From Jaenimonas drosophilae (lineage: Eukaryota > Euglenozoa > Kinetoplastea > Trypanosomatida > Trypanosomatidae), in assembly GCA_030849065.1 (NCBI GenBank), contig JASAON010001397.1, forward strand, positions 1-20,932: a stretch of DNA of 20,932 nucleotides. Direction: 5' to 3'. Each line of letters starts with the position of its first letter. Positions within the stretch are counted from its first letter, which is position 1. Below, in pieces: positions 1 to 7,283 of this stretch. The notes below the pieces were generated by a model that did not search any database, was not told where the DNA came from, and saw only the letters and a program-made list of their open reading frames with translations. Made by a program: the position numbers and the translations under genes.

Positions 1-2172
1 CTGAGATGGAAGGAGCGCGTTCCCTATGGACTCTCTGCCTCCCAGTTTGGTGCCGCCCTCGGCTTCTCTGTTGGCCGTGTTTCGGATTACGTGGATTATC
101 TCCGCCATGTTGTTGGCACCTCACATGAGTTCCGTGGCAACGAGTGCACCGAACATGGCATCGCCACAGAATCCAAGTCGCGCTGCCTCTACGAGATGCT
201 CACGGGGATCGAGGTGATGGATGGTGGCTTCTTCCTCTCACCAGAGGGCCTTCTCGGGTGTTCGCCAGACGGCCTGAGCTACTACTACACCAAGGATGAT
301 GATGATGATGATGAGCAGAAGAAGAAGAGTGAGTGGAGGATGTGTGGGCCATCTACCAACAACGCCACATGTACACCACAGAAGGTGGATGTGCATCACA
401 ACGAAGAAGCGTCCTGCACACCTCCAACAAAACAGCTCTGCTCCTTCCGCATTCCCTTCACCCGGCGCAAGGCCACACACGTGGATGTGCCTACCCCCTC
501 CCCTCAGTCTTCACCCACCACGAACAACAACAACAACAACAACAGCAACAACACCCACGTTGTGTCTGCCACAACCTTCTCCACACCACCACCCACAATC
601 TCATCATCCTCATCATCAACCACACGGGCCTCCCGACCACGTCTGCGTTGTTTGGAGATTAAGTCCCCCTTTCGTGCTCTTTACGGTGCCAACAAGACCA
701 ACCATCAACCTTTTGGCATCCCACTCGTATACATGTGCCAGATGCAAGGCCAAATGGCCATCGCCGAGGCAGATGAGTGCGATTTTTTCGTCTTCCTCAA
801 CGGCCCGCCGACGCAGGTGGAGGCGTGGCGTGTACGCCGCAGCCCACACTTTTGGGAGTGGGCCTACCCAAAACTGCTCCAGGTGGTTCAGTGGGTACAT
901 GAAGGACCCCCAACCTGGCTCAACCGATCATTTCACTTTGACCACTTTGACTTCAGCACCATTTGCGTGGAGCCACTCGTCTTTCCATATGACATCTCGG
1001 CCAACATGCCGTTGGAGGATGTGCGGCACTACAGCTTCTTTTGCCGTGAGCCATCACCCTATGCAGAGGATGTGGGAGAGGTGGTGGCGGCGTGGCCTAC
1101 CATGAGCTCGCGGCAACGTATCGCAGCCATGGTACGCCATCCTCTTGTGCAACAACTATTTATTCCATCCGAGGAGGCATCGAATGATGAAGATGTGGAG
1201 CATCATCATCATCATCATCATCGTCACTGCTACGAAGTTGATCGGAGCGTCTCTACGATTCTTGCGTCACAGGCCGCATGCTCTTCAACACATCCGTGGA
1301 GTGGTGTGCCATGTGCGGCGGTGGAGAGCGGGTACATTGACGCAATATCCGTCATGAGCTGGGATGATGGAACCTTGGCGATGCGCTGGATGATGATGAA
1401 CCACAGCCCTCAACACCACCACATCATGAACTGCAACAGCCAACTGTTGCGGTGCGAGCTACGCTTCTTCCATCGAGATCTCTTCTCCACCCTCACCCCA
1501 ACCAGTGTTGTTCCTGCTCCATCCACGGCACCAACCACAACAACACGTCGTCGTAGCACAGGACCGTGGGAGCTGGAGTCAGCCACTTGCCTCTCTCAGC
1601 AGATTCGTCTGAGCCTCACGCCACAACGCCGCAAGGTGGAGGCTGAGGAGGTGGCGGAGCGTGCGCCATCCTCCACGCCGCCATGGATGGAGCCGAGCAC
1701 CGCGCATTTGGTGGCCCCGTTGCAGCTCACCATGGGAGATTTGATGGAGCTCATTGATGATGCCGTGGACTGCCGCGAGGTTATATGGGTTGGTGCCCAT
1801 GACACACCACTTCGACGATGGCGCACGAACAGAGCTGCGACGGATGCGCTGGAAGAGGATCTGTTGTACTCCCTCGTGGTGGGGCCATCTGAGGTTGTGG
1901 TGGAGCTCTTGTGCCGCCCTCCCGCCTCGTGGGCGTTGCGTTGGCACGCCACCGTGGAGGATCTTGCCGCATCGTTGGTGCAATCGGTGCAACAACATCA
2001 TGTGCAGGACCGCGCACACGCCTTCGTCTTGTGTGAGCTGCGCGAGGGAAATGATTCACGCCCTCTCGACCCACTTCCCATTCCCCGCTTTGTTTTGTTT
2101 GGTGCGGATCCACCCATCTTGCGCGAGAGCATTGCGGCGCGGTTGCAACAACATCAGGAGTGCTTTTCCTGA
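1..2172 (+). CDS. YqaJ/lambda-exonuclease-like PD-(D/E)XK nuclease, 5' partial
   Basis: The frame is open from base 1 to the TGA at 2170-2172 (723 codons), so the true start lies upstream; the GTG at 91 is an internal Val codon. The first 230 codons carry the YqaJ-type nuclease signature: an Arg and SAS-x-FG-x-ALG motif in codons 6-21, H-G-x-x-x-E with Glu at 169-171, a TG loop, then SPDG with the catalytic Asp at 268-270, and LEIKSPF with Glu at 655-657 and Lys at 661-663. A Q-x-Q-G-x-MA segment and a CDFFVF strand follow at about 736-795, as in this family. About 128 residues of Asp-, Asn-, Ser-, Thr- and His-rich sequence separate SPDG from ExK, where relatives usually have a short loop. 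The C-terminal 430 residues match nothing I know and include a (CAT)7 His run. The family is known for 5'-3' DNA exonucleases in recombination; a DNA-processing role here is inference. Whether it is nuclear or mitochondrial is unknown because the N-terminus is missing. Confidence 0.75.
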   Translation: MRWKERVPYGLSASQFGAALGFSVGRVSDYVDYLRHVVGTSHEFRGNECTEHGIATESKSRCLYEMLTGIEVMDGGFFLSPEGLLGCSPDGLSYYYTKDDDDDDEQKKKSEWRMCGPSTNNATCTPQKVDVHHNEEASCTPPTKQLCSFRIPFTRRKATHVDVPTPSPQSSPTTNNNNNNNSNNTHVVSATTFSTPPPTISSSSSSTTRASRPRLRCLEIKSPFRALYGANKTNHQPFGIPLVYMCQMQGQMAIAEADECDFFVFLNGPPTQVEAWRVRRSPHFWEWAYPKLLQVVQWVHEGPPTWLNRSFHFDHFDFSTICVEPLVFPYDISANMPLEDVRHYSFFCREPSPYAEDVGEVVAAWPTMSSRQRIAAMVRHPLVQQLFIPSEEASNDEDVEHHHHHHHRHCYEVDRSVSTILASQAACSSTHPWSGVPCAAVESGYIDAISVMSWDDGTLAMRWMMMNHSPQHHHIMNCNSQLLRCELRFFHRDLFSTLTPTSVVPAPSTAPTTTTRRRSTGPWELESATCLSQQIRLSLTPQRRKVEAEEVAERAPSSTPPWMEPSTAHLVAPLQLTMGDLMELIDDAVDCREVIWVGAHDTPLRRWRTNRAATDALEEDLLYSLVVGPSEVVVELLCRPPASWALRWHATVEDLAASLVQSVQQHHVQDRAHAFVLCELREGNDSRPLDPLPIPRFVLFGADPPILRESIAARLQQHQECFS
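295..312 (+). repeat. (GAT)6 microsatellite in coding sequence
   Basis: Six perfect GAT units encode six Asp residues inside the low-complexity insert of the nuclease gene. Confidence 0.9.
523..543 (+). repeat. (AAC)7 microsatellite in coding sequence
   Basis: Seven perfect AAC units encode seven Asn, followed by Ser and two more Asn, inside the same nuclease insert. Confidence 0.9.
1201..1221 (+). repeat. (CAT)7 microsatellite in coding sequence
   Basis: Seven perfect CAT units encode seven His in the uncharacterised C-terminal half of the nuclease gene. Confidence 0.9.
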
Positions 2173-2384
2173 ACGCTCGCGGGAGAGATAAAAGGTGGTG
2201 TTGTGTGGTTTGAATGTAGGAATACGGCGTACGTATGCTTCATCTTCCGTCATGCCGGTGCGGTTGGCTTGGACCCCCTCCCCCCACGTCCACCCCCACC
2301 CCCACCAACAAACAACAACAACAAGAACAACATATCTCACCACCACAGCACCTACACATGCAGAGAGTGGTACTACTCATTGAG

Positions 2385-2434
2385 TTGTTCTTCTTCCTTT
2401 GCTCCTTGATTGAAATCATGAACAACAAACATAG
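2385..2434 (+). promoter_or_regulatory. Predicted spliced-leader acceptor for the 2444 gene
   Basis: A pyrimidine-rich tract (2385-2407) is followed by the first AG at 2433-2434. The next ATG, 10 bases after the AG, opens the 195-residue frame. An ATG at 2418 lies between tract and AG in another frame and would be removed by splicing. Confidence 0.55.
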
Positions 2435-2443
2435 CTGGCCTCA

Positions 2444-3031
2444 ATGGATCGAGCATCCATTCAGCCCTCTCCCGTCGTGGAGTGTGCGTCCTACACGGAG
2501 TTTCATCTCAGCTCACGGCGGGTGCGTTCGCGTGGCCTACCCCGCTGCATCCCCGTCTTTGAGGGCCTCTACGAAGGTGGTTGTGGGCTCGCTGATGAGG
2601 TGCAGGAGAAGGTGAAGGAGCTGCAGAGCTCTGGCACACGGGTCTCGTTGTTGCCCATCTCGTACAAGGGCCAGACGGCTGAGAGTATATCGCACCAGCT
2701 CCAACACTTTGTTGGCCACTACCGGATGCAGCTCCTCCTGGTGCGCGAGCGGACGGCCCGTGAGCTGCTCGTGAGTGAAGAGTGCTCCAGCAGAACCAAC
2801 TATGTGGTGGCGTTGCGCTACTCCACCCCACTCAAGCACAAAATTTTGACGAAGTGGTCTGAGAACAAGCTGAAGGAGCTCGTGCATGAAGATTGGGTTA
2901 ACCAGAGCGTCCTGACACCACGCCGCCCACGTACACACCCGGATGTGAGGGGTGAATCCCCCGACCCACGCGGGGAGGAGAAGTGCACCAAGGAGGAGTT
3001 TATGGAGCTCCTCAATAACGTACTTCCCTGA
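2444..3031 (+). CDS. Hypothetical protein, 195 residues
   Basis: I do not recognise this family. It starts at the first ATG after a predicted trans-splice acceptor and ends at TGA 3029-3031. Its composition is ordinary, with no long repeats, unlike most of its neighbours. The central part (about residues 50-150) has helix- and strand-like patterning, including an ISHQLQHFVGHYRM helix, a VVALRY strand and a basic helix around LKHKILTKWSENKLKEL. A Pro/Arg-rich linker then leads to a short acidic helix at the extreme C-terminus. There is no transmembrane segment and no clear targeting sequence. Codon use, with many CTC, AAG, GAG and GCC codons, matches the recognised genes, which supports it being expressed. 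Confidence 0.75.
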   Translation: MDRASIQPSPVVECASYTEFHLSSRRVRSRGLPRCIPVFEGLYEGGCGLADEVQEKVKELQSSGTRVSLLPISYKGQTAESISHQLQHFVGHYRMQLLLVRERTARELLVSEECSSRTNYVVALRYSTPLKHKILTKWSENKLKELVHEDWVNQSVLTPRRPRTHPDVRGESPDPRGEEKCTKEEFMELLNNVLP

Positions 3032-3153
3032 ACCCACACATACACTACGCACACCTTCATTCCTCTTCCACCCCAAAAAGAGTACCACACGTGCCGAACA
3101 CACACGAGCTTGAGTGTGTTTCCTCATTGTACACCTTCACACATTGGCGTGTA

Positions 3154-3210
3154 CCTTTTCTTTTCTTTTCTCTTCTTTTCTTCTTCTTCACTTCTTCTTT
3201 ATCTGCAAAG
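3154..3210 (+). promoter_or_regulatory. Predicted spliced-leader acceptor for the m-AAA protease gene
   Basis: A strong, almost pure pyrimidine tract (3154-3200) is followed by the first AG at 3209-3210. The ATG at 3220 is the first after it. This is the clearest acceptor in the window and it decides the start, since the frame is open upstream to 3091 without any ATG. Confidence 0.7.
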
Positions 3211-3219
3211 TCTTCAAGT

Positions 3220-5307
3220 ATGAGCAGCATCAACGGAGATGGCCAGGCGCCCCCACCCCCACCCCCGGGAGGCTCGATGTTCCAGCAAATGTATCAGGCC
3301 CAACAACAGATGGGCGGGCAGAACCCCTACGCACACCAACAACAGCCACAACACATGGGCGGGCAGAATCCTTACCCACCTCAGCAGCCTGCCTACTCCA
3401 CTCATCCATCCGCCTACCCGCCACCACCCCCGCCACCACCCACCTACACACAAGCACCCATGTATCCTCCGCCATCCTACCCACCCCAGCCCGTGCTGGA
3501 TGATGAGTACTACAAGGGTTTTCATGATGGTGTTGTGCGCCCATCCAAACACATCATTGGCAACGCCGTGAGCTGGATCGCACCCATTGTGGTGAACCTC
3601 GCCTTCTTTGTGGGGCCAATTTGGTACTTCCGCCGCAAGTACGTCCAGGCCATGGGTGCGAGCGCCGCCTCCGGTGCCAAGACGAAGGGTGGCAGCTCCA
3701 CCAACCCCATGGATAGCATCATGGATATGATGAATCCCATGAAGAGCAAGAACTATCGCACCGAGGTGAAGGGCACCACATTCAAAGACGTCATTGGCAT
3801 CCCCGAAGCCAAGGATGATCTGCAGCAGTACGTTGATTTTCTCAAGGACCCTGCCAAATTCACCCGTCTTGGAGCACGTTTGCCAAAGGGTTGTTTGCTC
3901 ACGGGCCAACCCGGCACGGGCAAGACCCTCTTGGCTCGTGCGGTGGCTGGGGAGGCCAGCACACCCTTCTTCAGCTGCAGTGGCGCTGACTTCATTGAGG
4001 TCTTTGGTGGAAGTGGGCCGAAGCGTGTGCGTGAGCTCTTTGCCGAGGCCAAGAAGTCATCGCCCTGCGTCGTCTTCATTGATGAGATTGATGCCATTGG
4101 CTCACGCAACCAGGGCGGACGCTCCATGGGCGGTGGTGGTGGCAGCAGTGAAGAGAACCGCACCATCAACCAACTCCTCGCAGAGCTCGATGGCCTCAGC
4201 AGCAAGGAGACCATTGTGGTGATTGCCGCCACCAACTACCCAGACGCCATTGATAAGGCCCTCCTCCGCGAAGGACGATTTGATCGCAAAGTGAATATTC
4301 CCATGCCAGACAAACAGGCACGTTGCGAGCTCTTTGAGTTTTACCTGAAACGTGTTGTAACTGGGGATGCGGCGTGCAAGCCCAAGATTCAGGTCTTCCG
4401 CACACGTGCCGAAGGAGAGGCGGGCAAGGATGGCAACACCAACACCAACACCAACACCAACAAGGATGGTAAGGAGGAACCAGAAGAGGAGAAGAAGGCC
4501 ATGGAGTTTCAGGATCTTAAAACACCCTTGAAGGTGGTGCCTGGCGTGAGCAACGCGGCCTACGCGGAGGAGCTCGCCGACCGCACTCCGGGCGTTTCCC
4601 CGGCGCAGATCTCTACCATTGTGAATGAGGCCGCCCTCAACGCCGCCATGACGGGGGAGGAGGTGGTGCCCCTCAAGATGCTCCAGGATGGCATCGATGA
4701 TGTGCTCATTGGCAAGAAGCACCGCCAACGCATGAGCGATGCCTCCCTGCACCGCACCGCCTATCATGAGGTGGGCCACTGCATCATGGCCTGGCTCAGC
4801 CCCCTGCAGAAGGATGTGGTGAAGCTATCCATCATCCCACGTGGCCGGGCTGGGGGCTACACCCAGCAGGTGCAGGATGAGGCGATGGAGCCACAAACCG
4901 ATGCCTTCCTCTTTTCACAACTTTGTGTGCTCATGGGTGGCCGAGTGGCGGAGCGTATCTTTGAAACAGACATCAGCACCGGTGCGATGGATGATTTGCA
5001 GCGTGCCACACGTTTGGCCATGGAGAAGCTCCTCAAGTACGGCATGTCCAAGACCATTGGCCAAATGGCCTTCAAGCCGAATGAAAAGAACGAGGGCCGT
5101 GCCTGGATGACGTGGTCGGAGGATCTGCACACCAAGGTGGAGGTGGAGGCGCGAGCATTGATCGCCTCCGCCTACGCACACACGGAGAAGACGCTGCTCG
5201 AGCACCGAGCGAAGCACGATGAGCTCGCCAAGCTGCTCCTCGAGAAGAAGGAGCTGAACCAGGCAGACATCACCTCCGTCCTTGGCCCACGCCCCACCAA
5301 GGCTTAG
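3220..5307 (+). CDS. m-AAA type ATP-dependent zinc metalloprotease (AFG3L2/paraplegin/FtsH family)
   Basis: This 695-residue protein has the full AAA+ protease layout. Residues 1-105 are Pro/Gln/Tyr-rich. One clear transmembrane helix spans about 116-137, followed by Arg/Lys. Walker A GQPGTGKT is at 229-236, Walker B VFIDEID at about 285-291, and the second region of homology LLREGRFDR at 348-356. The protease domain has the zinc site HEVGH at 516-520, and the DDL motif at 591-593 supplies the third ligand (Asp592 by analogy with bacterial FtsH). The C-terminus, with LLLEK and LGPRP, resembles m-AAA subunits of the inner mitochondrial membrane, which degrade membrane proteins and process precursors. 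Oddities: there is no obvious mitochondrial presequence; the pore loop reads FGGSG instead of the usual FVGVG, closer to paraplegin; and about 60 extra residues rich in Asn-Thr and Glu/Lys (about 386-440) sit before the lid domain. The start is set by the splice acceptor 10 bases upstream. Confidence 0.9.
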   Translation: MSSINGDGQAPPPPPPGGSMFQQMYQAQQQMGGQNPYAHQQQPQHMGGQNPYPPQQPAYSTHPSAYPPPPPPPPTYTQAPMYPPPSYPPQPVLDDEYYKGFHDGVVRPSKHIIGNAVSWIAPIVVNLAFFVGPIWYFRRKYVQAMGASAASGAKTKGGSSTNPMDSIMDMMNPMKSKNYRTEVKGTTFKDVIGIPEAKDDLQQYVDFLKDPAKFTRLGARLPKGCLLTGQPGTGKTLLARAVAGEASTPFFSCSGADFIEVFGGSGPKRVRELFAEAKKSSPCVVFIDEIDAIGSRNQGGRSMGGGGGSSEENRTINQLLAELDGLSSKETIVVIAATNYPDAIDKALLREGRFDRKVNIPMPDKQARCELFEFYLKRVVTGDAACKPKIQVFRTRAEGEAGKDGNTNTNTNTNKDGKEEPEEEKKAMEFQDLKTPLKVVPGVSNAAYAEELADRTPGVSPAQISTIVNEAALNAAMTGEEVVPLKMLQDGIDDVLIGKKHRQRMSDASLHRTAYHEVGHCIMAWLSPLQKDVVKLSIIPRGRAGGYTQQVQDEAMEPQTDAFLFSQLCVLMGGRVAERIFETDISTGAMDDLQRATRLAMEKLLKYGMSKTIGQMAFKPNEKNEGRAWMTWSEDLHTKVEVEARALIASAYAHTEKTLLEHRAKHDELAKLLLEKKELNQADITSVLGPRPTKA
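3310..3399 (+). repeat. Two imperfect 45-bp repeats in the protease N-terminus
   Basis: Two tandem 15-residue units, each beginning MGGQNPY and continuing with Gln/Pro/His-rich sequence, occupy 3310-3354 and 3355-3399. Confidence 0.7.
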
Positions 5308-5343
5308 AGCATCCTGGAGAAGGATGAGCCCAACACATACCTC

Positions 5344-5359
5344 CACACACACACACACA
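5344..5359 (+). repeat. (CA)8 microsatellite
   Basis: Eight perfect CA units in the predicted 3' UTR of the protease gene. Confidence 0.9.
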
Positions 5360-5384
5360 ACCTAAGTACCAAAACCACGACCAA

Positions 5385-5405
5385 AACAACAACAACAACA
5401 ACAAC
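5385..5405 (+). repeat. (AAC)7 microsatellite, non-coding
   Basis: Seven perfect AAC units in the intergenic region, the same unit and copy number as in the coding tracts at 523 and 8740. Confidence 0.9.
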
Positions 5406-5736
5406 TCACGCCCACCACACACCAAAGCGGTGCATGAGTTGGCTCGTTCACATGAAGAAAAGACGTCCCCCGCACTGCCACAGTACAAAACATGAAGGAC
5501 CTGCTCAATCACCAACGTGCGTGCATGTTGATGATTTGTGAGAGGGTGACGTGCGTGCGGTGGCACATCACTGTTATTAGGGGATATTCGCGGCTGGTTT
5601 GCTCCACGCATACTGCCACACACAAACATAAACAGGTGATGATGATGAAACGGGGAAGGGTGGCACGCCCTTCTTCCACGTTTTGTACCTGTACTTGTGC
5701 GCATCAAATGTTGGTGCGCCACCCAATGCATCCGTG

Positions 5737-5776
5737 CTCCATCTCCTTCTTTCTTCTATCTTCTATTCTTGTGTAG
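5737..5776 (+). promoter_or_regulatory. Predicted spliced-leader acceptor for the 5858 gene
   Basis: A pyrimidine tract (5737-5770) is followed by the first AG at 5775-5776. Other AGs at 5793-5794 and 5836-5837 are possible alternatives. All give the same first ATG, at 5858. Confidence 0.6.
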
Positions 5777-5857
5777 CCCCCCTTTCTTATTCAGCTCCTG
5801 TTGCTCATTTGTTGTGTGCGCACCTCTTCTCATCCAGTTGCACACACATCATCCATC

Positions 5858-7024
5858 ATGACTTGCGTTGATGGCGTTGAGTACCCGAAGGAGGTGCTGC
5901 CGCTCATTCACCACATGCGCTCCACATTTGATGAGATCATGGGTTTGTTGCAGGAGGACGAGGAACGCCTCCGTCGTGGCTTTGCCGCTCTTCAACGCGA
6001 GCGAGAGATGATGCACAATGCCATACATACCTGGAGAGCTAAACACCCCGCTCTGCCATCATTTGCTGCATCATCGCAACAACCAAGTGAGGCACAACCG
6101 GCATCGATGGATGATGGCGTAGATGTGCATCAACACGAAGTGAGCGAGGAGCTGGATGATGCTCCAGGGATGAAGGATGCTGCTCCCTCTAGCTACTTGC
6201 ATGATGGGCTGGCCAAGGACTACTCCACCGATGAGTCGAGCTGGTCGGATGATGATGAAGATGATGATTTTTTGGATGACTTACCACCGCGCGAGCTGGC
6301 TGCTGCTGGCGATGCTGGAGCTCCGTTCTGGAGCCGATGTGAAGGATCTGCGCCAGGTCGCGGCACGACGCAACACGCTGCGGCACATCATCACTCACGG
6401 AGTTCTCCCCACAACACACATGCAAGACACAGTACAACACGAGCTGCTGGCCATGCAGCCACAACCAAGCAAACACCAACACCTTCAACTATTTCACAAC
6501 GAAGACCCTCGATACCCACGTATGCCACACCCCTTGCCACCACACATGACAGCCACCGCCGCAACAAGAAGGATGAGGTTGTTGATGATGATGATGATGA
6601 TGATGGCAGCGGTGCCTATAGAGCTGCTCCATCTCCGTCGCCATCTCTCCTACCTCATCATCAGCGCCATCAAGCTCCCGCCTCCTTTTGGATTCACGTG
6701 TGGCCGTGTTTTGGCAGCAGCACACTTGCAAGCCGCCCCATCCGCGTCTGTGTTTTCGGCCATTATCGCTACATGGAGGACATAACAGAGTGGGCCTCGA
6801 GAGCTCTTCAGTGCCAACCCGCACCGCCCTACCTCTTTGAGGCGCACGGGTGTGCCGTGCGTGGCCTGGGTGAGCTCGTGCCTGAGCGCCACTACTTACT
6901 CTTTCCTAGTGGGGCCTACTATCGCAAGGAAGCGGTGCCGCCAGCCTTGCTGAATGAGCTCGTCAAAACGGCCAAGACGGTGTTGTTGGAGGCACGCTCA
7001 CATCAGCGGCAGGCGGAGAGGTGA
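5858..7024 (+). CDS. Coiled-coil/acidic protein with possible doublecortin-like C-terminal domain; frame anomaly in the middle
   Basis: The start is the first ATG after the predicted acceptor; the open frame upstream to 5801 has no ATG. The 388-residue frame has three parts. Residues 1-70 form a charged helix, probably a coiled coil. Residues about 85-150 are acidic, with DDDEDDDFLDDLPPREL. After a His/Thr/Ser/Pro-rich stretch (about 151-290), residues 291-388 form a compact domain: an IRVCVFGHYR strand, a helix, a GLGELVPERHYLLF segment and a basic GAYYRKE turn. That order resembles doublecortin-type ubiquitin-fold domains, known for microtubule binding, but this is a pattern judgement only. 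Between about 6297 and 6730 the +3 frame, open from 6177 to its stop at 6783-6785, has codon use more like the real genes than the annotated frame does. The middle of the protein may therefore be frameshifted by sequence error or by real mutation. Confidence 0.65.
   Translation: MTCVDGVEYPKEVLPLIHHMRSTFDEIMGLLQEDEERLRRGFAALQREREMMHNAIHTWRAKHPALPSFAASSQQPSEAQPASMDDGVDVHQHEVSEELDDAPGMKDAAPSSYLHDGLAKDYSTDESSWSDDDEDDDFLDDLPPRELAAAGDAGAPFWSRCEGSAPGRGTTQHAAAHHHSRSSPHNTHARHSTTRAAGHAATTKQTPTPSTISQRRPSIPTYATPLATTHDSHRRNKKDEVVDDDDDDDGSGAYRAAPSPSPSLLPHHQRHQAPASFWIHVWPCFGSSTLASRPIRVCVFGHYRYMEDITEWASRALQCQPAPPYLFEAHGCAVRGLGELVPERHYLLFPSGAYYRKEAVPPALLNELVKTAKTVLLEARSHQRQAER
6584..6604 (+). repeat. (GAT)7 microsatellite in coding sequence
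   Basis: Seven perfect GAT units encode seven Asp in the annotated frame, and seven Met (ATG) in the +3 frame that competes with it here. Confidence 0.9.
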
Positions 7025-7175
7025 TGAATCACGTGGATGTGTGTTGGCTGCCGTTTGTTTCCCTGCTACACTTAGATATACCAAACATTCACGCAAGCGT
7101 ACATGATAGAGTTGGTGAGATTATGATGGTGCTGATGTGTGTTTATGATACGGATATGATGTACTCAACCCACGC

Positions 7176-7202
7176 TATTTCCTCTTCCTCTTCTCACCAC
7201 AG
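7176..7202 (+). promoter_or_regulatory. Predicted spliced-leader acceptor for the Fyv7-like gene
   Basis: A pyrimidine tract (about 7176-7198) ends in CACCACAG with AG at 7201-7202. The first ATG after it is the one at 7284, giving a leader of about 81 bases before addition of the spliced leader. Confidence 0.6.
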
Positions 7203-7283
7203 ATTCTGTTCTTCATTGGAACACAACACAACACCAACAACACACTAGCACAACAGATACCCTCTTACGAAAATAATTAATTC

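Larger units (their letters stand above)
5308..5857 (+). other. Intergenic region (3' UTR of the protease gene and 5' UTR of the next gene)
   Basis: No credible gene is seen in these 550 bases. They contain (CA)8 at 5344-5359, (AAC)7 at 5385-5405, and a pyrimidine tract with acceptor near the end. A 94-codon frame at 5492-5776 runs through the pyrimidine tract and acceptor and looks like chance. Confidence 0.7.

Noticed and set aside
271..654. An intron in the nuclease gene
   Set aside because: The insert stays in frame with no stop and I see no convincing GT...AG pair with a branch and pyrimidine context; cis-introns are very rare in kinetoplastids. It stays open only as a test in the findings.
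91..2172. GTG-initiated start for the nuclease gene
   Set aside because: The frame is open to base 1 and the upstream 30 codons already contain family motifs (SAS-x-FG-x-ALG), so the gene is simply cut by the window edge.
5492..5776. 94-codon + strand ORF between the protease and the 5858 gene
   Set aside because: It runs through the next gene's pyrimidine tract up to the acceptor, has no recognisable features and has repeat-derived composition.
7024..7248. ORF overlapping the stop of the 5858 gene
   Set aside because: It crosses the predicted acceptor of the Fyv7-like gene and resembles non-coding sequence.
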